A stretch of 64,000 bases of DNA from positions 186,001-250,000 of the forward strand of contig NZ_JAHRCU010000003.1 in NCBI RefSeq assembly GCF_019083995.1, written 5' to 3'. Position numbers and translations under genes: made by a program. The notes beneath the pieces were generated by a model. That model ran no database searches. It saw nothing but the letters and a program-made list of their open reading frames with translations, and had not been told where the DNA came from. Below, piece by piece: positions 25,663 through 34,766 of this stretch; positions within the stretch are counted from its first letter, which is position 1; every line of letters begins with the position of its first letter. Source of the DNA: Roseococcus sp. SDR. Its GTDB lineage: Bacteria; Pseudomonadota; Alphaproteobacteria; Acetobacterales; Acetobacteraceae.

Positions 25663-26274
25663 ATGATCCGAGGAATCCTTCTGGCCGCGACCACCGTCGC
25701 GGCAATCGGCGCCACGCCGCAGGCGCAGGCGCAATCCGGCGACGCGACCTGGCGGTTCCGCTGCCCCGCCGCCGGCACCACCGTCGAGCAGTCGAGCGGC
25801 ACCATGCTGCGCTTCCGCGGCCCGGCATCCACCAACCCGGGCGAGTGCATGACGGCGGGCAACCAGCGCCGCTTCATGGGCTACTGGCAGGTGGGGGAAG
25901 GCTTCTACAACGCTGCGGGGCCACGCCTGGCGGCAGCCTTCGCCAACGGCATCAATCTCGCCAATGTCAGCCCGCTCGAATTCACCTATTACGGGTTCAA
26001 CCGCTCGAACGACAGCATCCAGATCATGGAACGCTGGACGGCCGCGGCGGGCGGCGCGGTGACGACGCCCGCCGGGACCTTCGATACCGTTCGCGTGGAT
26101 CGGTATTTCAACGTGATCGGTTCCTCGTTCCAGTATACCCAATCCGTGTGGTTCGATCGTGCCACGAACGTTCCCGTGCGTGCGAATATCGACCATCGCA
26201 ACTTTGCTCAGGCACCCACGCTCGTGAACTGGGTTGCATTTGATGTGACGCATCCGCAGACCGCGTCGCGCTGA
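25663..26274 (+). CDS. Secreted protein, unknown
   Basis: A 203-residue protein with a signal peptide (MIRGILLAATTVAAIG..., cut near AQAQ). The mature part is beta-rich, with TWRFRCPAAGTTVEQSSG, two cysteines (RCPAAG and GECMTAG) that may form a disulfide, and TPAGTFDTVRVDRYFNVIG, a stretch seen in periplasmic DUF-type lipocalin-like proteins. GGGAGAG precedes the ATG. I cannot name a family. It ends at the terminator shared with the kinase gene. Confidence 0.6.
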   Translation: MIRGILLAATTVAAIGATPQAQAQSGDATWRFRCPAAGTTVEQSSGTMLRFRGPASTNPGECMTAGNQRRFMGYWQVGEGFYNAAGPRLAAAFANGINLANVSPLEFTYYGFNRSNDSIQIMERWTAAAGGAVTTPAGTFDTVRVDRYFNVIGSSFQYTQSVWFDRATNVPVRANIDHRNFAQAPTLVNWVAFDVTHPQTASR

Positions 26275-26281
26275 CTTGGGG

Positions 26282-26312
26282 GGGCGGCGCGGGATGTATT
26301 CCCGCGCCGCCC
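26282..26312. terminator. Bidirectional terminator between convergent genes
   Basis: A perfect 13-bp stem, GGGCGGCGCGGGA (26282-26294) and its complement (26300-26312), with loop TGTAT. It lies between the stop of the secreted-protein gene (26274) and the stop of the minus-strand kinase gene (26314). No T tract, but the position and symmetry fit termination from both sides. Confidence 0.65.
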
Positions 26313-26313
26313 A

Positions 26314-27600
26314 TCAGCCTGGCAGAAACACGCTCACCAGCAAGCCACCATCCGGTCCAACGCCGAGGGTGAGTTCGCCCCCTTCGGCTGTGGCAAAACG
26401 CTTGGCGATGGTCAGTCCCAAGCCGATGCCGCTGCCACCGCGGGCCAGATCCAGTCGGACGAAAGGTGAGAGGACACGTTCATACTCGACGGGTGGAATA
26501 CCTGGCCCGGCATCCGCTACCTCCACGCGCCACCCTCCTTGCCCGGCCCGGAGCCGAACCCGGACCGGTTCTGCACCGTGCTGCAACGCATTGCCCAGCA
26601 GATTGCTGAAGGCACGTTTCGCGGCGAGACGTCGCAGTGACATGACGGCATGCGCCGGTCCCTCATAGCTCACATCACGCCCCGCATCCGCAGCGTCATC
26701 GGCCAAGGTTTGCAGAATTGCGGCGAGGTCGGTCGGCACTGCCGGCTCCGCATCGCGACCCTCCCGAAAATACTCCAGCGTGCGGCCCACCATGGCCTCC
26801 ATCTCAGCCACATCGCCCTCGATGCGCGTGCGCTCCTCACCTTCGGGCAGGAAGCCGGCGCGCAGCCGCAGCCGTGCCAGCGGCGTCCGAAAATCATGGC
26901 TCAGCGCCGCCAACGCCTCGGTGCGGTCCTCGATCAGCCGGACGATCCGGGCCTGCATCGCGTTGAAGGCTTGCGCCGCGTGTCGCACCTCGATCGGCCC
27001 ATTGGTGGGCAGGGTGGCGGGCCTGGGGTCTCGCCCCACCTTGTCCGCGGCTTCCGCCAAGCGGCGCAGCGGCTCGGTCATCCAGCCGACGATTGCGATG
27101 GAGGCGAGAAGGATTCCCAGTGCCATGGCCCCCATGGAAATCCAGTCTGCCGGCAGGGAGGGGAAGCGATGGATCGGCGGCCTGGTCGCAACGAAATGCA
27201 CCCAACCACCGCCGTGGGCCTGAACGGCGCCCTGGCTTTCCATGCCGTTGCGCAAGCTGCGCAGTTGCGGACCCAGCCTGGCCGCAAGCTCGGCCGGGGC
27301 GAACACCGCGTCCTCGGCCACGCCCGGCTGCGGGCCGCTGCGCCAATCGAGGGTCAGGCCTGGAAGGGAAAGACCACGCACCATGGCCTCACGCGCAAGC
27401 TCCGGCGTTTGGGCTGCGATGTTGCCGGCCGCCAGGATGCGGTCGGCCATCCGGGCTTCCAGCGCGTTCACCTCGGCACCGTGCAGCGAGCGCTCATGGA
27501 TGAACATGCTGCCCAAATGCAGCAGGCTGAGCCCGCCCACCAGAAGCCAAACCGTGCGCCCGGCGAGGCTGTCGGGCCGCAGGAGCCTGCCCAGCCTCAT
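26314..27600 (-). CDS. Sensor histidine kinase (EnvZ/OmpB-like class)
   Basis: A 428-residue inner-membrane kinase. It has a first membrane helix (about 15-33), a periplasmic sensor of about 120 residues, a second helix (about 154-173) and a HAMP linker, then the H-box ALSHDFRTPLARL with His235. The ATP-binding region has N (NLLGNALQHG), G1 (DAGPGIP) and G2 (GSGIGLGLTI) boxes. The sensor domain has no obvious Cys/His metal site apart from scattered His. The gene overlaps the response regulator by 4 bp and is last in the efflux operon. Confidence 0.88.
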   Translation of the reverse strand: MRLGRLLRPDSLAGRTVWLLVGGLSLLHLGSMFIHERSLHGAEVNALEARMADRILAAGNIAAQTPELAREAMVRGLSLPGLTLDWRSGPQPGVAEDAVFAPAELAARLGPQLRSLRNGMESQGAVQAHGGGWVHFVATRPPIHRFPSLPADWISMGAMALGILLASIAIVGWMTEPLRRLAEAADKVGRDPRPATLPTNGPIEVRHAAQAFNAMQARIVRLIEDRTEALAALSHDFRTPLARLRLRAGFLPEGEERTRIEGDVAEMEAMVGRTLEYFREGRDAEPAVPTDLAAILQTLADDAADAGRDVSYEGPAHAVMSLRRLAAKRAFSNLLGNALQHGAEPVRVRLRAGQGGWRVEVADAGPGIPPVEYERVLSPFVRLDLARGGSGIGLGLTIAKRFATAEGGELTLGVGPDGGLLVSVFLPG

Positions 27601-28349
27601 TCGCGCGTCACCGGCGGCACGAAGACATAACCGCTGCCACGCACCGTCTTGATGATGGCGGGGCTCGCCTCATCCGGCTCGATCTTGCGGCGCAGGCGGC
27701 TGACCTGCACATCCACCGCGCGGTCCGAGGCATCCACGCTCATCCGCCGCTTCGCGACCTCCATCAGCTGCTCCCGGCTCAGCACGCGTTGGGGGTGTTC
27801 CAGAAACGCAAGCAGCAGATCATGCTCGGCGCCCGAAAGATCCACGATCGCGCCCGCCGGCGAGGTCAATTCGCGGGCTTTGAGGTCCAGGGACCATCCA
27901 GCAAAGCGCAGCCGCCGGGGCGCTGCCGCGCTGTCCCCCGGATCCATCATGCTGCGGCGAAGCACCGCGCGCACCCGCGCCACGAATTCGCGCGGCGCGA
28001 AAGGCTTGGCCACATAGTCATCCGCGCCGATCTCCAGCCCCACCACCCGGTCCGTCTCATCGGCGCGCGCGGTCAGCATGATGATGGGCACCCGGCTCTG
28101 CGCGCGCAGGCGGCGGCACAGATCGAAGCCGGAGGCCCCAGGCAGCATCACGTCCAGCACCACGAGGTCGGGCGGCGAGGTCGCCTCGGCCATCACCTCG
28201 AACATCTCCCGCCCGTCGCGGGCGGTGGAGACGCGGAAGCCCGCCTCGCGCAGCAGCCGGGCCACCAGGGCGCGCATCTCGCCGTCATCCTCGACGATCA
28301 GAAGATGCGCCTCCGGGTCAAGCAGGCGCTGGTCGCGCTCCTGGATCAT
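27597..28349 (-). CDS. OmpR-family response regulator
   Basis: A 250-residue two-domain regulator. The receiver domain has the acidic pair in LLIVEDDGEM, phosphoacceptor Asp66 in LVVLDVMLPG and Lys in DDYVAKPFAP. The C-terminal winged helix ends with TVRGSGYVFVPP. It is co-transcribed with the kinase downstream and with the CzcCBA-type genes upstream. It probably activates its own operon and maybe the copper-protein genes nearby. Confidence 0.9.
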   Translation of the reverse strand: MIQERDQRLLDPEAHLLIVEDDGEMRALVARLLREAGFRVSTARDGREMFEVMAEATSPPDLVVLDVMLPGASGFDLCRRLRAQSRVPIIMLTARADETDRVVGLEIGADDYVAKPFAPREFVARVRAVLRRSMMDPGDSAAAPRRLRFAGWSLDLKARELTSPAGAIVDLSGAEHDLLLAFLEHPQRVLSREQLMEVAKRRMSVDASDRAVDVQVSRLRRKIEPDEASPAIIKTVRGSGYVFVPPVTRE

Positions 28350-28356
28350 GCGGGTG

Positions 28357-28746
28357 TCATGGGATGGCCGCGAAGCGCACCGAACGCTGTGGCTGGCCGG
28401 GCAAGGTCAGCGTCGCCACCACGCGCAGGCCGCGGGCCGGTATGTCGCCCCGCCCGACCAGGAAGGCATCATCCGGGCCCGCTTCCAGCCGCACCGTCTG
28501 CTGCCGTCCCCCTGCCTGAACGACCACGCTGCCGCTGGCGCCACGAGCGCTGGTCGGGCGGTCCTGCTCATCCAGCACGTAAATGCGCAGTTCACCGGCC
28601 TGCACCACCAGTTCGACATGGCGGTTGCCGACCTCGCCGATGGCTCCGCCATTCGGGCCGGGGGCGTGGCTGTGGGAATGGCCCTGCGCCAGGGCTGCGC
28701 CCGGCATGGCCAGCACGGCGGTGATGATGAGGTTGCGTCGGTTCAT
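28357..28746 (-). CDS. Small periplasmic His-rich protein
   Basis: A 129-residue protein with a signal peptide (MNRRNLIITAVLAMPGAALAQ). The mature protein starts GHSHSHAPGPNGGAIGEVGN, a likely metal-binding tail. The rest is a compact beta-rich domain (HVELVVQAGELRIYVLDEQD). I recognise it as a type often encoded beside heavy-metal RND pumps but cannot assign a verified name. It lies between the pump and regulator genes of one operon and may deliver or buffer metal in the periplasm. Confidence 0.68.
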   Translation of the reverse strand: MNRRNLIITAVLAMPGAALAQGHSHSHAPGPNGGAIGEVGNRHVELVVQAGELRIYVLDEQDRPTSARGASGSVVVQAGGRQQTVRLEAGPDDAFLVGRGDIPARGLRVVATLTLPGQPQRSVRFAAIP

Positions 28747-28764
28747 GTAGGTATACTCCAGTGT

Positions 28765-31700
28765 TCAGAAGGTTTCGGGAATGGCGGCGGTGGGTGCTGA
28801 ATTGCGCGCCGCGTCGGCCTCGGCCCGCAGGCGTTCCAGCGCCGGCCGGCCGAAGCGGTGGAACAGGATGGGTGTGACGAAGGTGTCGAGCAGCGTGGCG
28901 CTGACCAACCCGCCCAGGATGGTCACGGCGACCGGGTGCAGGATTTCCTTGCCCGGCGCGTCCGCTCCGATGGTCAGCGGGATGAGGGCCAGGCCCGCCG
29001 CCAGCGCCGTCATCAGCACCGGCGTCAGTCGCTCGGCCGAACCACGCAGAACCAGCGCGAGGCCCCATTTCTCGCCCTCATGCAGGGCAAGGTTCAGATA
29101 GTGGCTGATCTTTAGGATGCCGTTGCGCGCCGCGATACCCGTCAACGTGACGAACCCCACAAGAGTCGCCACCGACAGCGGCTGCCCAGAGATCCAGATG
29201 GCCAGCACCGCGCCGATCAACGCCAGAGGCACGTTGCCCATGATGATGAGCGCGAGCGTGGCCGAGCGATAGCGCGAGTAGAGCACGGTGAAGATCATCG
29301 CGAGCGACAGGAGGCCCAGCAGCCCGATGGTCTGCATCGCCTCCTCCTGCGCCTGGAATGTGCCCTCCAGGCTGGTGGAGTAGCCCGGTGGCAGCTCGAT
29401 GCGCGCAAGCTCGGCCCGGATGCCGGCCACGGCCTGCGCCATGTCCACCTTGCCGTCGGTATTGGCCTGCACCACGATCCGGCGCCGCGCGCCTTCGCGC
29501 AGCACCTGGTTGGGGCCATCGGCGTCCTCCACGCGGGCGAGCATGCGCAGTGGAACGCGGCCGCCCGGCGTCTCGATCAGCGCATTGGCCAGGCTGTCGG
29601 TGGTGCGGTCCGCGTCGGCCAGCCGCATCACGAGGTCGTAGCGGCGCGAGCCTTCCAGGATCTGGCTGACCACTATGCCGCCGGTCAGCGCCTGCATCTT
29701 CTCCAGGATCGCCGCGGTGGAGACGCCGTAGAGCGAGGCGCGCTCGTGGTCGATCGCGATCCGCAGCTGCGGCACGCGCACCTGGCGTTCCAGCTGGAGG
29801 TCCACGAGGCCCGGAACACTAGTGGCCAGCCGGGCGCGGATGGTCTCGGCCAGGGCGCGCAGAGTGTCCAGATCGTCGCCGAACACCTTGAGCGCGATCT
29901 GCGCCTGCACGCCGGAGAGCATGTGCTCCAGCCGGTGGCTGATCGGCTGGCCGATCGAGACGGAACCGGGCAGCACCGCCAACCTGTCGCGCAGGTCGCC
30001 CAGCACCTCGGCGCGGGAGCGCGCGCTGGGTGCGAGGTCCACGTCGAGCTCGGAGCGGTGCACGCCCTCGGCATGCTCATCCAGTTCGGCCCGGCCGGTG
30101 CGGCGGCCCACGCCGCGCACCTCGGGCACCTGGCGTACGATGTTCTCCGCCGCCCGCCCCAGCTCGCTCGACTGGTTGAGCGAGATGCCGGGCTGGAAGG
30201 TGAGCGAGATCAGCACCGTGCCCTCGTTGAAGGCGGGCAGGAACAGGCGCGGCAGAAACGGGACCGAAGCGCCCGCCGCAAGGACCGCGATGCCGGCCAC
30301 GCCCAGCACCGCGCCCCGCCGCGCGAAGGCCCAGCGCAGCAGCCGGTCGTTCAGCGCCTTCAACTTGCGGACCAGCCAGCCCTCATGCTCACCGAGATTC
30401 TTCATCTTCGGCAGCAGGAAGTAACACAGCACCGGCGTGACGGTGATGGACACCACCAGCGATGCCAGGATGGCCACGATGTAGGCGATGCCGAGCGGCG
30501 CGAAGAGCCGCCCCTCGATGCCGGTCAGCGCGAACAGGGGCAGGAACACCATGATGATAATCATCGTGGCGTAGACGATTCCGGATCGAACCTCCATGCT
30601 GGCCGCCGCGATCACCTGCAGGATGGGCGCGGGTGTGGCGGCATGGCGGTTCTCGCCCAGGCGCCGGAACACATTCTCCACATCCACCACCGCGTCATCC
30701 ACCAGCTCGCCCACGGCGATGGCGATGCCGCCCAGCGTCATCGTGTTGATGGAAATGCCGATCCAGGAGAACACGATCACCGAGAGCAGGATCGAGAGCG
30801 GGATAGCGGTCAGCGAGATGAAGGTGGTGCGGACATTGAGCAGGAAGGCAAACAGCACGATCGCGACGACCACCGCCGCCTCGGCCAGCACGGTCTGGAG
30901 ATTGCGAATGGAGGTTTCAATGAAGTTCGCCTGGCGGAACTTCACGCGGTCCCCCCTCACGCCGCGGGGCATGGCCGATTGCAGGTCCGCCAGCGCCGCC
31001 TCGACAGCCTGGGTCAGGCGGATGGTATCCGCGCCGGGCTGCTTCTGGATCCCCAGGATCACGGCGCTACCGCCATCCACGCCGGCATCGCCGCGCCGGA
31101 AGCGGGCGCCGAAATCAACCTCGGCCACCTGGCGCAGCAGGATAGCCTGGCCTTCGCGGAAGCCCACCGGGGCGTTACGCAAATCCTCCAATGAGGTGGT
31201 CCGGCCAAGATTGCGGATCAGGAATTCGCGGCCGGCCTGATCGACATAGCCGCCGCCGGCATTGGTGCCGAATTGCCGCAGCGCCGCCTGCAACGCCTCG
31301 AAGTCAATGTCGAGGGCATTGAGCCGATGCAGGTCCGGCATCACGCGGAACTGCCGCACCTCCCCGCCGATCGGGATCACCTGCGAGACACCGGGGATGG
31401 TCAGCAGCCGCGGCCGCATCACCCAATCGGCCAGCGTGCGCAATTCCATGGCGGAGACCGAGCCGTCGGCGGGCGCCGTCATCGCGACCAGCATGATCTC
31501 GCCCATGATGGAGGAAACCGGCGCCATCATCGGCTGAACTCGCGGCGGCAACTGCCCGGCGATCTGTCCCAGACGCTCATTCACCTGCTGGCGTGCGCGC
31601 CAGATATCCGCACCCCAGTCAAATTCGACATAGACGATGGACAGCCCGACCGAGGAGACGGAGCGGACCCGAGTGACACCCGGCAGCCCGTTTACCGCCG

Positions 31701-31914
31701 TCTCGATCGGGAAGGAAACGAGCTGCTCGGCCTCCTCTGGCGCCATGCCCTCCGCCTCGGTCATCAGCACGACGGTGGGCTTGTTCAGATCGGGGAAGAC
31801 ATCCACCGGCATGCGCGTCAACGTCCAGGCGCCATAGACGGTGACGAGCATGGCCGCGACCAGCACGAACAGCCGGTTGCGAAGCGAGAAGGTGACGAGG
31901 GTGTTGAACAGCAT
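28765..31914 (-). CDS. czcA: Heavy-metal RND efflux pump inner-membrane protein (CzcA/CusA family)
   Basis: A 1049-residue RND transporter of normal length, with twelve membrane helices and two large periplasmic loops. The helix 4 motif is GELVDDAVVDVENVFRRL, which keeps the acidic residues of proton-driven heavy-metal pumps but differs from typical CzcA (DFGxxxDGA) and CusA. The substrate (Zn/Co/Cd or Cu/Ag) therefore cannot be read from it. It forms a tripartite complex with the adaptor and outer-membrane channel encoded immediately upstream. The ATG ending at 31914 is 3 bases after the adaptor stop codon. Confidence 0.88.
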   Translation of the reverse strand: MLFNTLVTFSLRNRLFVLVAAMLVTVYGAWTLTRMPVDVFPDLNKPTVVLMTEAEGMAPEEAEQLVSFPIETAVNGLPGVTRVRSVSSVGLSIVYVEFDWGADIWRARQQVNERLGQIAGQLPPRVQPMMAPVSSIMGEIMLVAMTAPADGSVSAMELRTLADWVMRPRLLTIPGVSQVIPIGGEVRQFRVMPDLHRLNALDIDFEALQAALRQFGTNAGGGYVDQAGREFLIRNLGRTTSLEDLRNAPVGFREGQAILLRQVAEVDFGARFRRGDAGVDGGSAVILGIQKQPGADTIRLTQAVEAALADLQSAMPRGVRGDRVKFRQANFIETSIRNLQTVLAEAAVVVAIVLFAFLLNVRTTFISLTAIPLSILLSVIVFSWIGISINTMTLGGIAIAVGELVDDAVVDVENVFRRLGENRHAATPAPILQVIAAASMEVRSGIVYATMIIIMVFLPLFALTGIEGRLFAPLGIAYIVAILASLVVSITVTPVLCYFLLPKMKNLGEHEGWLVRKLKALNDRLLRWAFARRGAVLGVAGIAVLAAGASVPFLPRLFLPAFNEGTVLISLTFQPGISLNQSSELGRAAENIVRQVPEVRGVGRRTGRAELDEHAEGVHRSELDVDLAPSARSRAEVLGDLRDRLAVLPGSVSIGQPISHRLEHMLSGVQAQIALKVFGDDLDTLRALAETIRARLATSVPGLVDLQLERQVRVPQLRIAIDHERASLYGVSTAAILEKMQALTGGIVVSQILEGSRRYDLVMRLADADRTTDSLANALIETPGGRVPLRMLARVEDADGPNQVLREGARRRIVVQANTDGKVDMAQAVAGIRAELARIELPPGYSTSLEGTFQAQEEAMQTIGLLGLLSLAMIFTVLYSRYRSATLALIIMGNVPLALIGAVLAIWISGQPLSVATLVGFVTLTGIAARNGILKISHYLNLALHEGEKWGLALVLRGSAERLTPVLMTALAAGLALIPLTIGADAPGKEILHPVAVTILGGLVSATLLDTFVTPILFHRFGRPALERLRAEADAARNSAPTAAIPETF

Positions 31915-31917
31915 GGC

Positions 31918-33567
31918 TCAGCGGACCTGGGCGATGAGATTGGCGCCCTGCGTCACCACCCGCCGACCCGGCTCGATGCCAGCCGTAATGACGACACGCG
32001 CGCCGTCAAGCGGCAGGACCCGCACAGGTCGCGGCGCGAAACGCTCCGCCGCCGTATGCTCGAACACCACGGGCGGCCCCTCGGCGGAGCGCACCACCGC
32101 CTCGGCGGGCACGACGATGCCCTGCACATTGCGCCGGTTTCGCACCAGCACGACCACGGGCGCGCCCACCGCCACATCGGCCGGCGGGTTCACCACGCGA
32201 AAGTTGAGCGGGACGGCCTGCTGCCGCACGGTCAGGCCGCGCCCTGCGAATTCCAACTCGACGCTGCGGCCATCTCCGAGCACCGCGCTGGCACCGGCGA
32301 TGTTGTCGAGACTGGTGCGGTCGAAGGCCAGCGCCTCCACCCACAGCCGGGCCGGGTCCACGATTTCGAACACGGCCTGGGTGTTGTCCACCAACTGCCC
32401 CAGGGCGGCGCGTACCACCGACACCACGCCCGAGACCGGTGCCACTAGCGGCTCCCGGCCCGACAAGGCCGGCTGGATGGCAGCCCGGCGCTGCCGCACG
32501 CCGTTGAGTTCGGCCTGTGCCTCAGAGATTTCCCGTTCGGAGACGCTCCCGCGCAGCGCGGTCAGGCGGTTCACCCGGGCGGCCAGGATGGTGATCTGCG
32601 AATCCAGCTCGGCGGCATTCTGTACCAGCGTGCCACGCTCGGAGGCGGTGTAGCTGGGCGTCACGAAGGCCAGCACCTGGCCGCGCTCCACCCGTTGGCC
32701 CAGGGTGGGCAGACCGCGCTCGCCTGGCTCCAGCCGGCCGGACTGGCTGGGCTGTACCCGGCCTGACGCATTCGGGTCAGGCACAAGCGTGCCGACGATC
32801 TGCGTGGTGGCCAGAGCGTCGCCCGTCGCGGTCACCTCGGTGCGGATGGTAAGCAGGCGTTGCGACGGCTTGGGCATGAAGACGGTGCCATCGTCGTTCC
32901 GGCGCGGCGGTTCCGCCACGGTGGTCTGCGCCATGGCCGGGAGGGACATCAGTAAGACTACGGCCACGGATGCCGCCACCCGGATGGCCTTGGCTTCAGG
33001 CACCGGCTGGGCCGGCGCCAGATCGGCCTCAATCATCGCGGGCAGCGGGCGGGGCGCCGAGAGCCTACCAATCAAAAGCCCCACGACAAGGAGACCCAGC
33101 CCAGCCGCCAGCAGCACCGGCGCCTCACGCAGCGCGTCGAGCCACGTATGTTGCTCCGCCGCGGCGCTGGCTGGCTCGGGGATGCCCAGATGCCCGGTCA
33201 GCAGGTCCATCTCCTCGCCAGCGGTGATAGAGAAGATAAGATCTAATGAACCCGGCTGTGCCAGCCGCGGGTGGCGAAGCAGGAACAGGCCGATGCCCTG
33301 CCGCTCGGCCTGGATCTCCTGCCCATCCAAGGTGACGTTGACCCCGCCATCGACCGGGGCATTGCCGGCCCAACGATCCAGATAGATCAACATGACGCCG
33401 CCGGGCTGGAGAATACCGACCAGTTCGAAAGCTTCGCTCTCGGCTGCCACGCGCGGCAGCGCAGCGGCCGAAGTGGGCGCTTCGTCGCCATGTCCTTCAT
33501 GCGCCCCTGCCTGCCCGGCCAGCGCAAACATCAAAAGCGCGGCGAGGAACATCCGTCGAAGGATCAC
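31918..33567 (-). CDS. czcB: RND adaptor (CzcB-type) with extra N-terminal secreted domain
   Basis: A 549-residue protein, about 150 longer than usual adaptors. Residues 1-22 are a signal peptide, followed by HEGHGDEAP (a possible metal site), a small beta domain and a membrane helix (about 150-168). Then a second signal-like segment, RVAASVAVVLLMSLPAMAQ (about 195-213), precedes a normal adaptor (barrel-sandwich and hairpin region about 245-430, ending VVTQGANLIAQVR). It looks like two secreted proteins fused. The predicted topology (out, in, out) would still place the adaptor in the periplasm. It overlaps the channel gene by 4 bp. Confidence 0.85.
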   Translation of the reverse strand: MILRRMFLAALLMFALAGQAGAHEGHGDEAPTSAAALPRVAAESEAFELVGILQPGGVMLIYLDRWAGNAPVDGGVNVTLDGQEIQAERQGIGLFLLRHPRLAQPGSLDLIFSITAGEEMDLLTGHLGIPEPASAAAEQHTWLDALREAPVLLAAGLGLLVVGLLIGRLSAPRPLPAMIEADLAPAQPVPEAKAIRVAASVAVVLLMSLPAMAQTTVAEPPRRNDDGTVFMPKPSQRLLTIRTEVTATGDALATTQIVGTLVPDPNASGRVQPSQSGRLEPGERGLPTLGQRVERGQVLAFVTPSYTASERGTLVQNAAELDSQITILAARVNRLTALRGSVSEREISEAQAELNGVRQRRAAIQPALSGREPLVAPVSGVVSVVRAALGQLVDNTQAVFEIVDPARLWVEALAFDRTSLDNIAGASAVLGDGRSVELEFAGRGLTVRQQAVPLNFRVVNPPADVAVGAPVVVLVRNRRNVQGIVVPAEAVVRSAEGPPVVFEHTAAERFAPRPVRVLPLDGARVVITAGIEPGRRVVTQGANLIAQVR

Positions 33568-34766
33568 GGCTCGACTCCCAGGATCTGGTTGATGGTGGAG
33601 GCTGCACGATCGCGCTCGACCCGGCTTCGCCGCCGCGCCGCGTCGGATTGCGCGAGCTGCGCGCGCACGCGCGCCACCTCGATGAAGGGGACATTGCCGG
33701 CACGGAAGGCGGCCTCGATCAGTCCGGCCTGCTCGGCCAGCGCGCGGTGCCGCTGCTCGGTCAGCGTGGTCAGCGCTTCGGCATCTTCGCGCTGGGCGCG
33801 GGCGCGACGTTCGGCGCTCTCGAAGCTTCGGGCGATGGTGGCCAACTGCGCTTCGGCCGCCGTCGCCTCGGCGCGCGCCATCGCCACGCGCTCCTCAACC
33901 TGGGGGGCGTACGCAAAGGGAATCCGGATGCCGATGACAGGCCGGTCCCGCCAGGGCTCGCCGAAGGCATCCCGCTCGCGCCGCCAGCCGGCAAAGACGG
34001 TCGGGCTTGCACGATCGCGCACCTGGGCCAGCCGCTCCTCGGCACGCGCAAGCTGCAGGCTGGTGGTGGCGAGCGCCGCCTGCGGCAGGTCACGCAGGGC
34101 GGCACCGGGTATGCCGGTGCGTGCAATCGGCTCGGCGGCGCCTGGGGTCGGATCGCGCCCGGACAAAGCGCGAAAGGTGAGTGCGGCATCGCGCACCTGC
34201 CCCTCGGCAATCCGAACGGCGCCCTCGGCGTCACGCGCTTCGGCTTGGGCGACGAGCAGATCGGTGCGCGGCGCATTGCCCGCCCCCGCCTGCCGGGCCA
34301 TGTCGCGCTCCAGCGTGCGGGCTGCGCTGAGGCGAGCGCGGGCGGCATCCCGTTCGGCCAGGGCCAGGGCCCATGCCCAATACGCATCCCGAACCTCGCC
34401 CGCGAGGGTAATGCGCGCCTGTCGCAGCCGCGCATCCAACTGCTGTTCCTGGGCGGTCACGCTGCCGCGCAGCGCCCGGGATTCTCCCGGCAGCCAGATC
34501 GGCGCCTCCAAGCCCACCTCGAACTCCTGATATCCGCTGCGTTGCGGATTGATCTGTGTGCGCCAGGAGGGCGCGAGGGTCGGCGCTCCAGGCAGCAGGG
34601 TCTCTGAGCCACGGCGTCGAGCGGAAATGACGTCGCGTTGCGCTGTCAGCGCTCGGATCTCAGCATTGAGCTCGATCGCCGCAGCAAACCCTGCCCGCAG
34701 ATCAGCGGAAGCGGCAGGGGAGTGGACGCTGTAGATCAGAGGTAGTGCGAGTAACAGCCTGCGCAT
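33564..34766 (-). CDS. czcC: Outer-membrane channel of the efflux system (CzcC/TolC-like)
   Basis: A 400-residue protein with a signal peptide (MRRLLLALPLIYSVHSPAASA) and two repeats of long amphipathic helices rich in Ala/Arg/Glu, typical of TolC-family channels (DLLVAQAEARDAEGAVRIAE and AAFRAGNVPFIEVARVRAQL as paired helices). The ATG ending at 34766 gives a standard length; a longer frame to 35141 is non-coding in character. It is the first gene of the six-gene minus-strand operon, so the operon promoter should lie in 34767-34900. Confidence 0.85.
   Translation of the reverse strand: MRRLLLALPLIYSVHSPAASADLRAGFAAAIELNAEIRALTAQRDVISARRRGSETLLPGAPTLAPSWRTQINPQRSGYQEFEVGLEAPIWLPGESRALRGSVTAQEQQLDARLRQARITLAGEVRDAYWAWALALAERDAARARLSAARTLERDMARQAGAGNAPRTDLLVAQAEARDAEGAVRIAEGQVRDAALTFRALSGRDPTPGAAEPIARTGIPGAALRDLPQAALATTSLQLARAEERLAQVRDRASPTVFAGWRRERDAFGEPWRDRPVIGIRIPFAYAPQVEERVAMARAEATAAEAQLATIARSFESAERRARAQREDAEALTTLTEQRHRALAEQAGLIEAAFRAGNVPFIEVARVRAQLAQSDAARRRSRVERDRAASTINQILGVEP

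Noticed and set aside
29746-31194. 482-residue + strand frame opposite czcA
   Set aside because: His/Gln/Asp-rich shadow of the RND pump gene with no family pattern.
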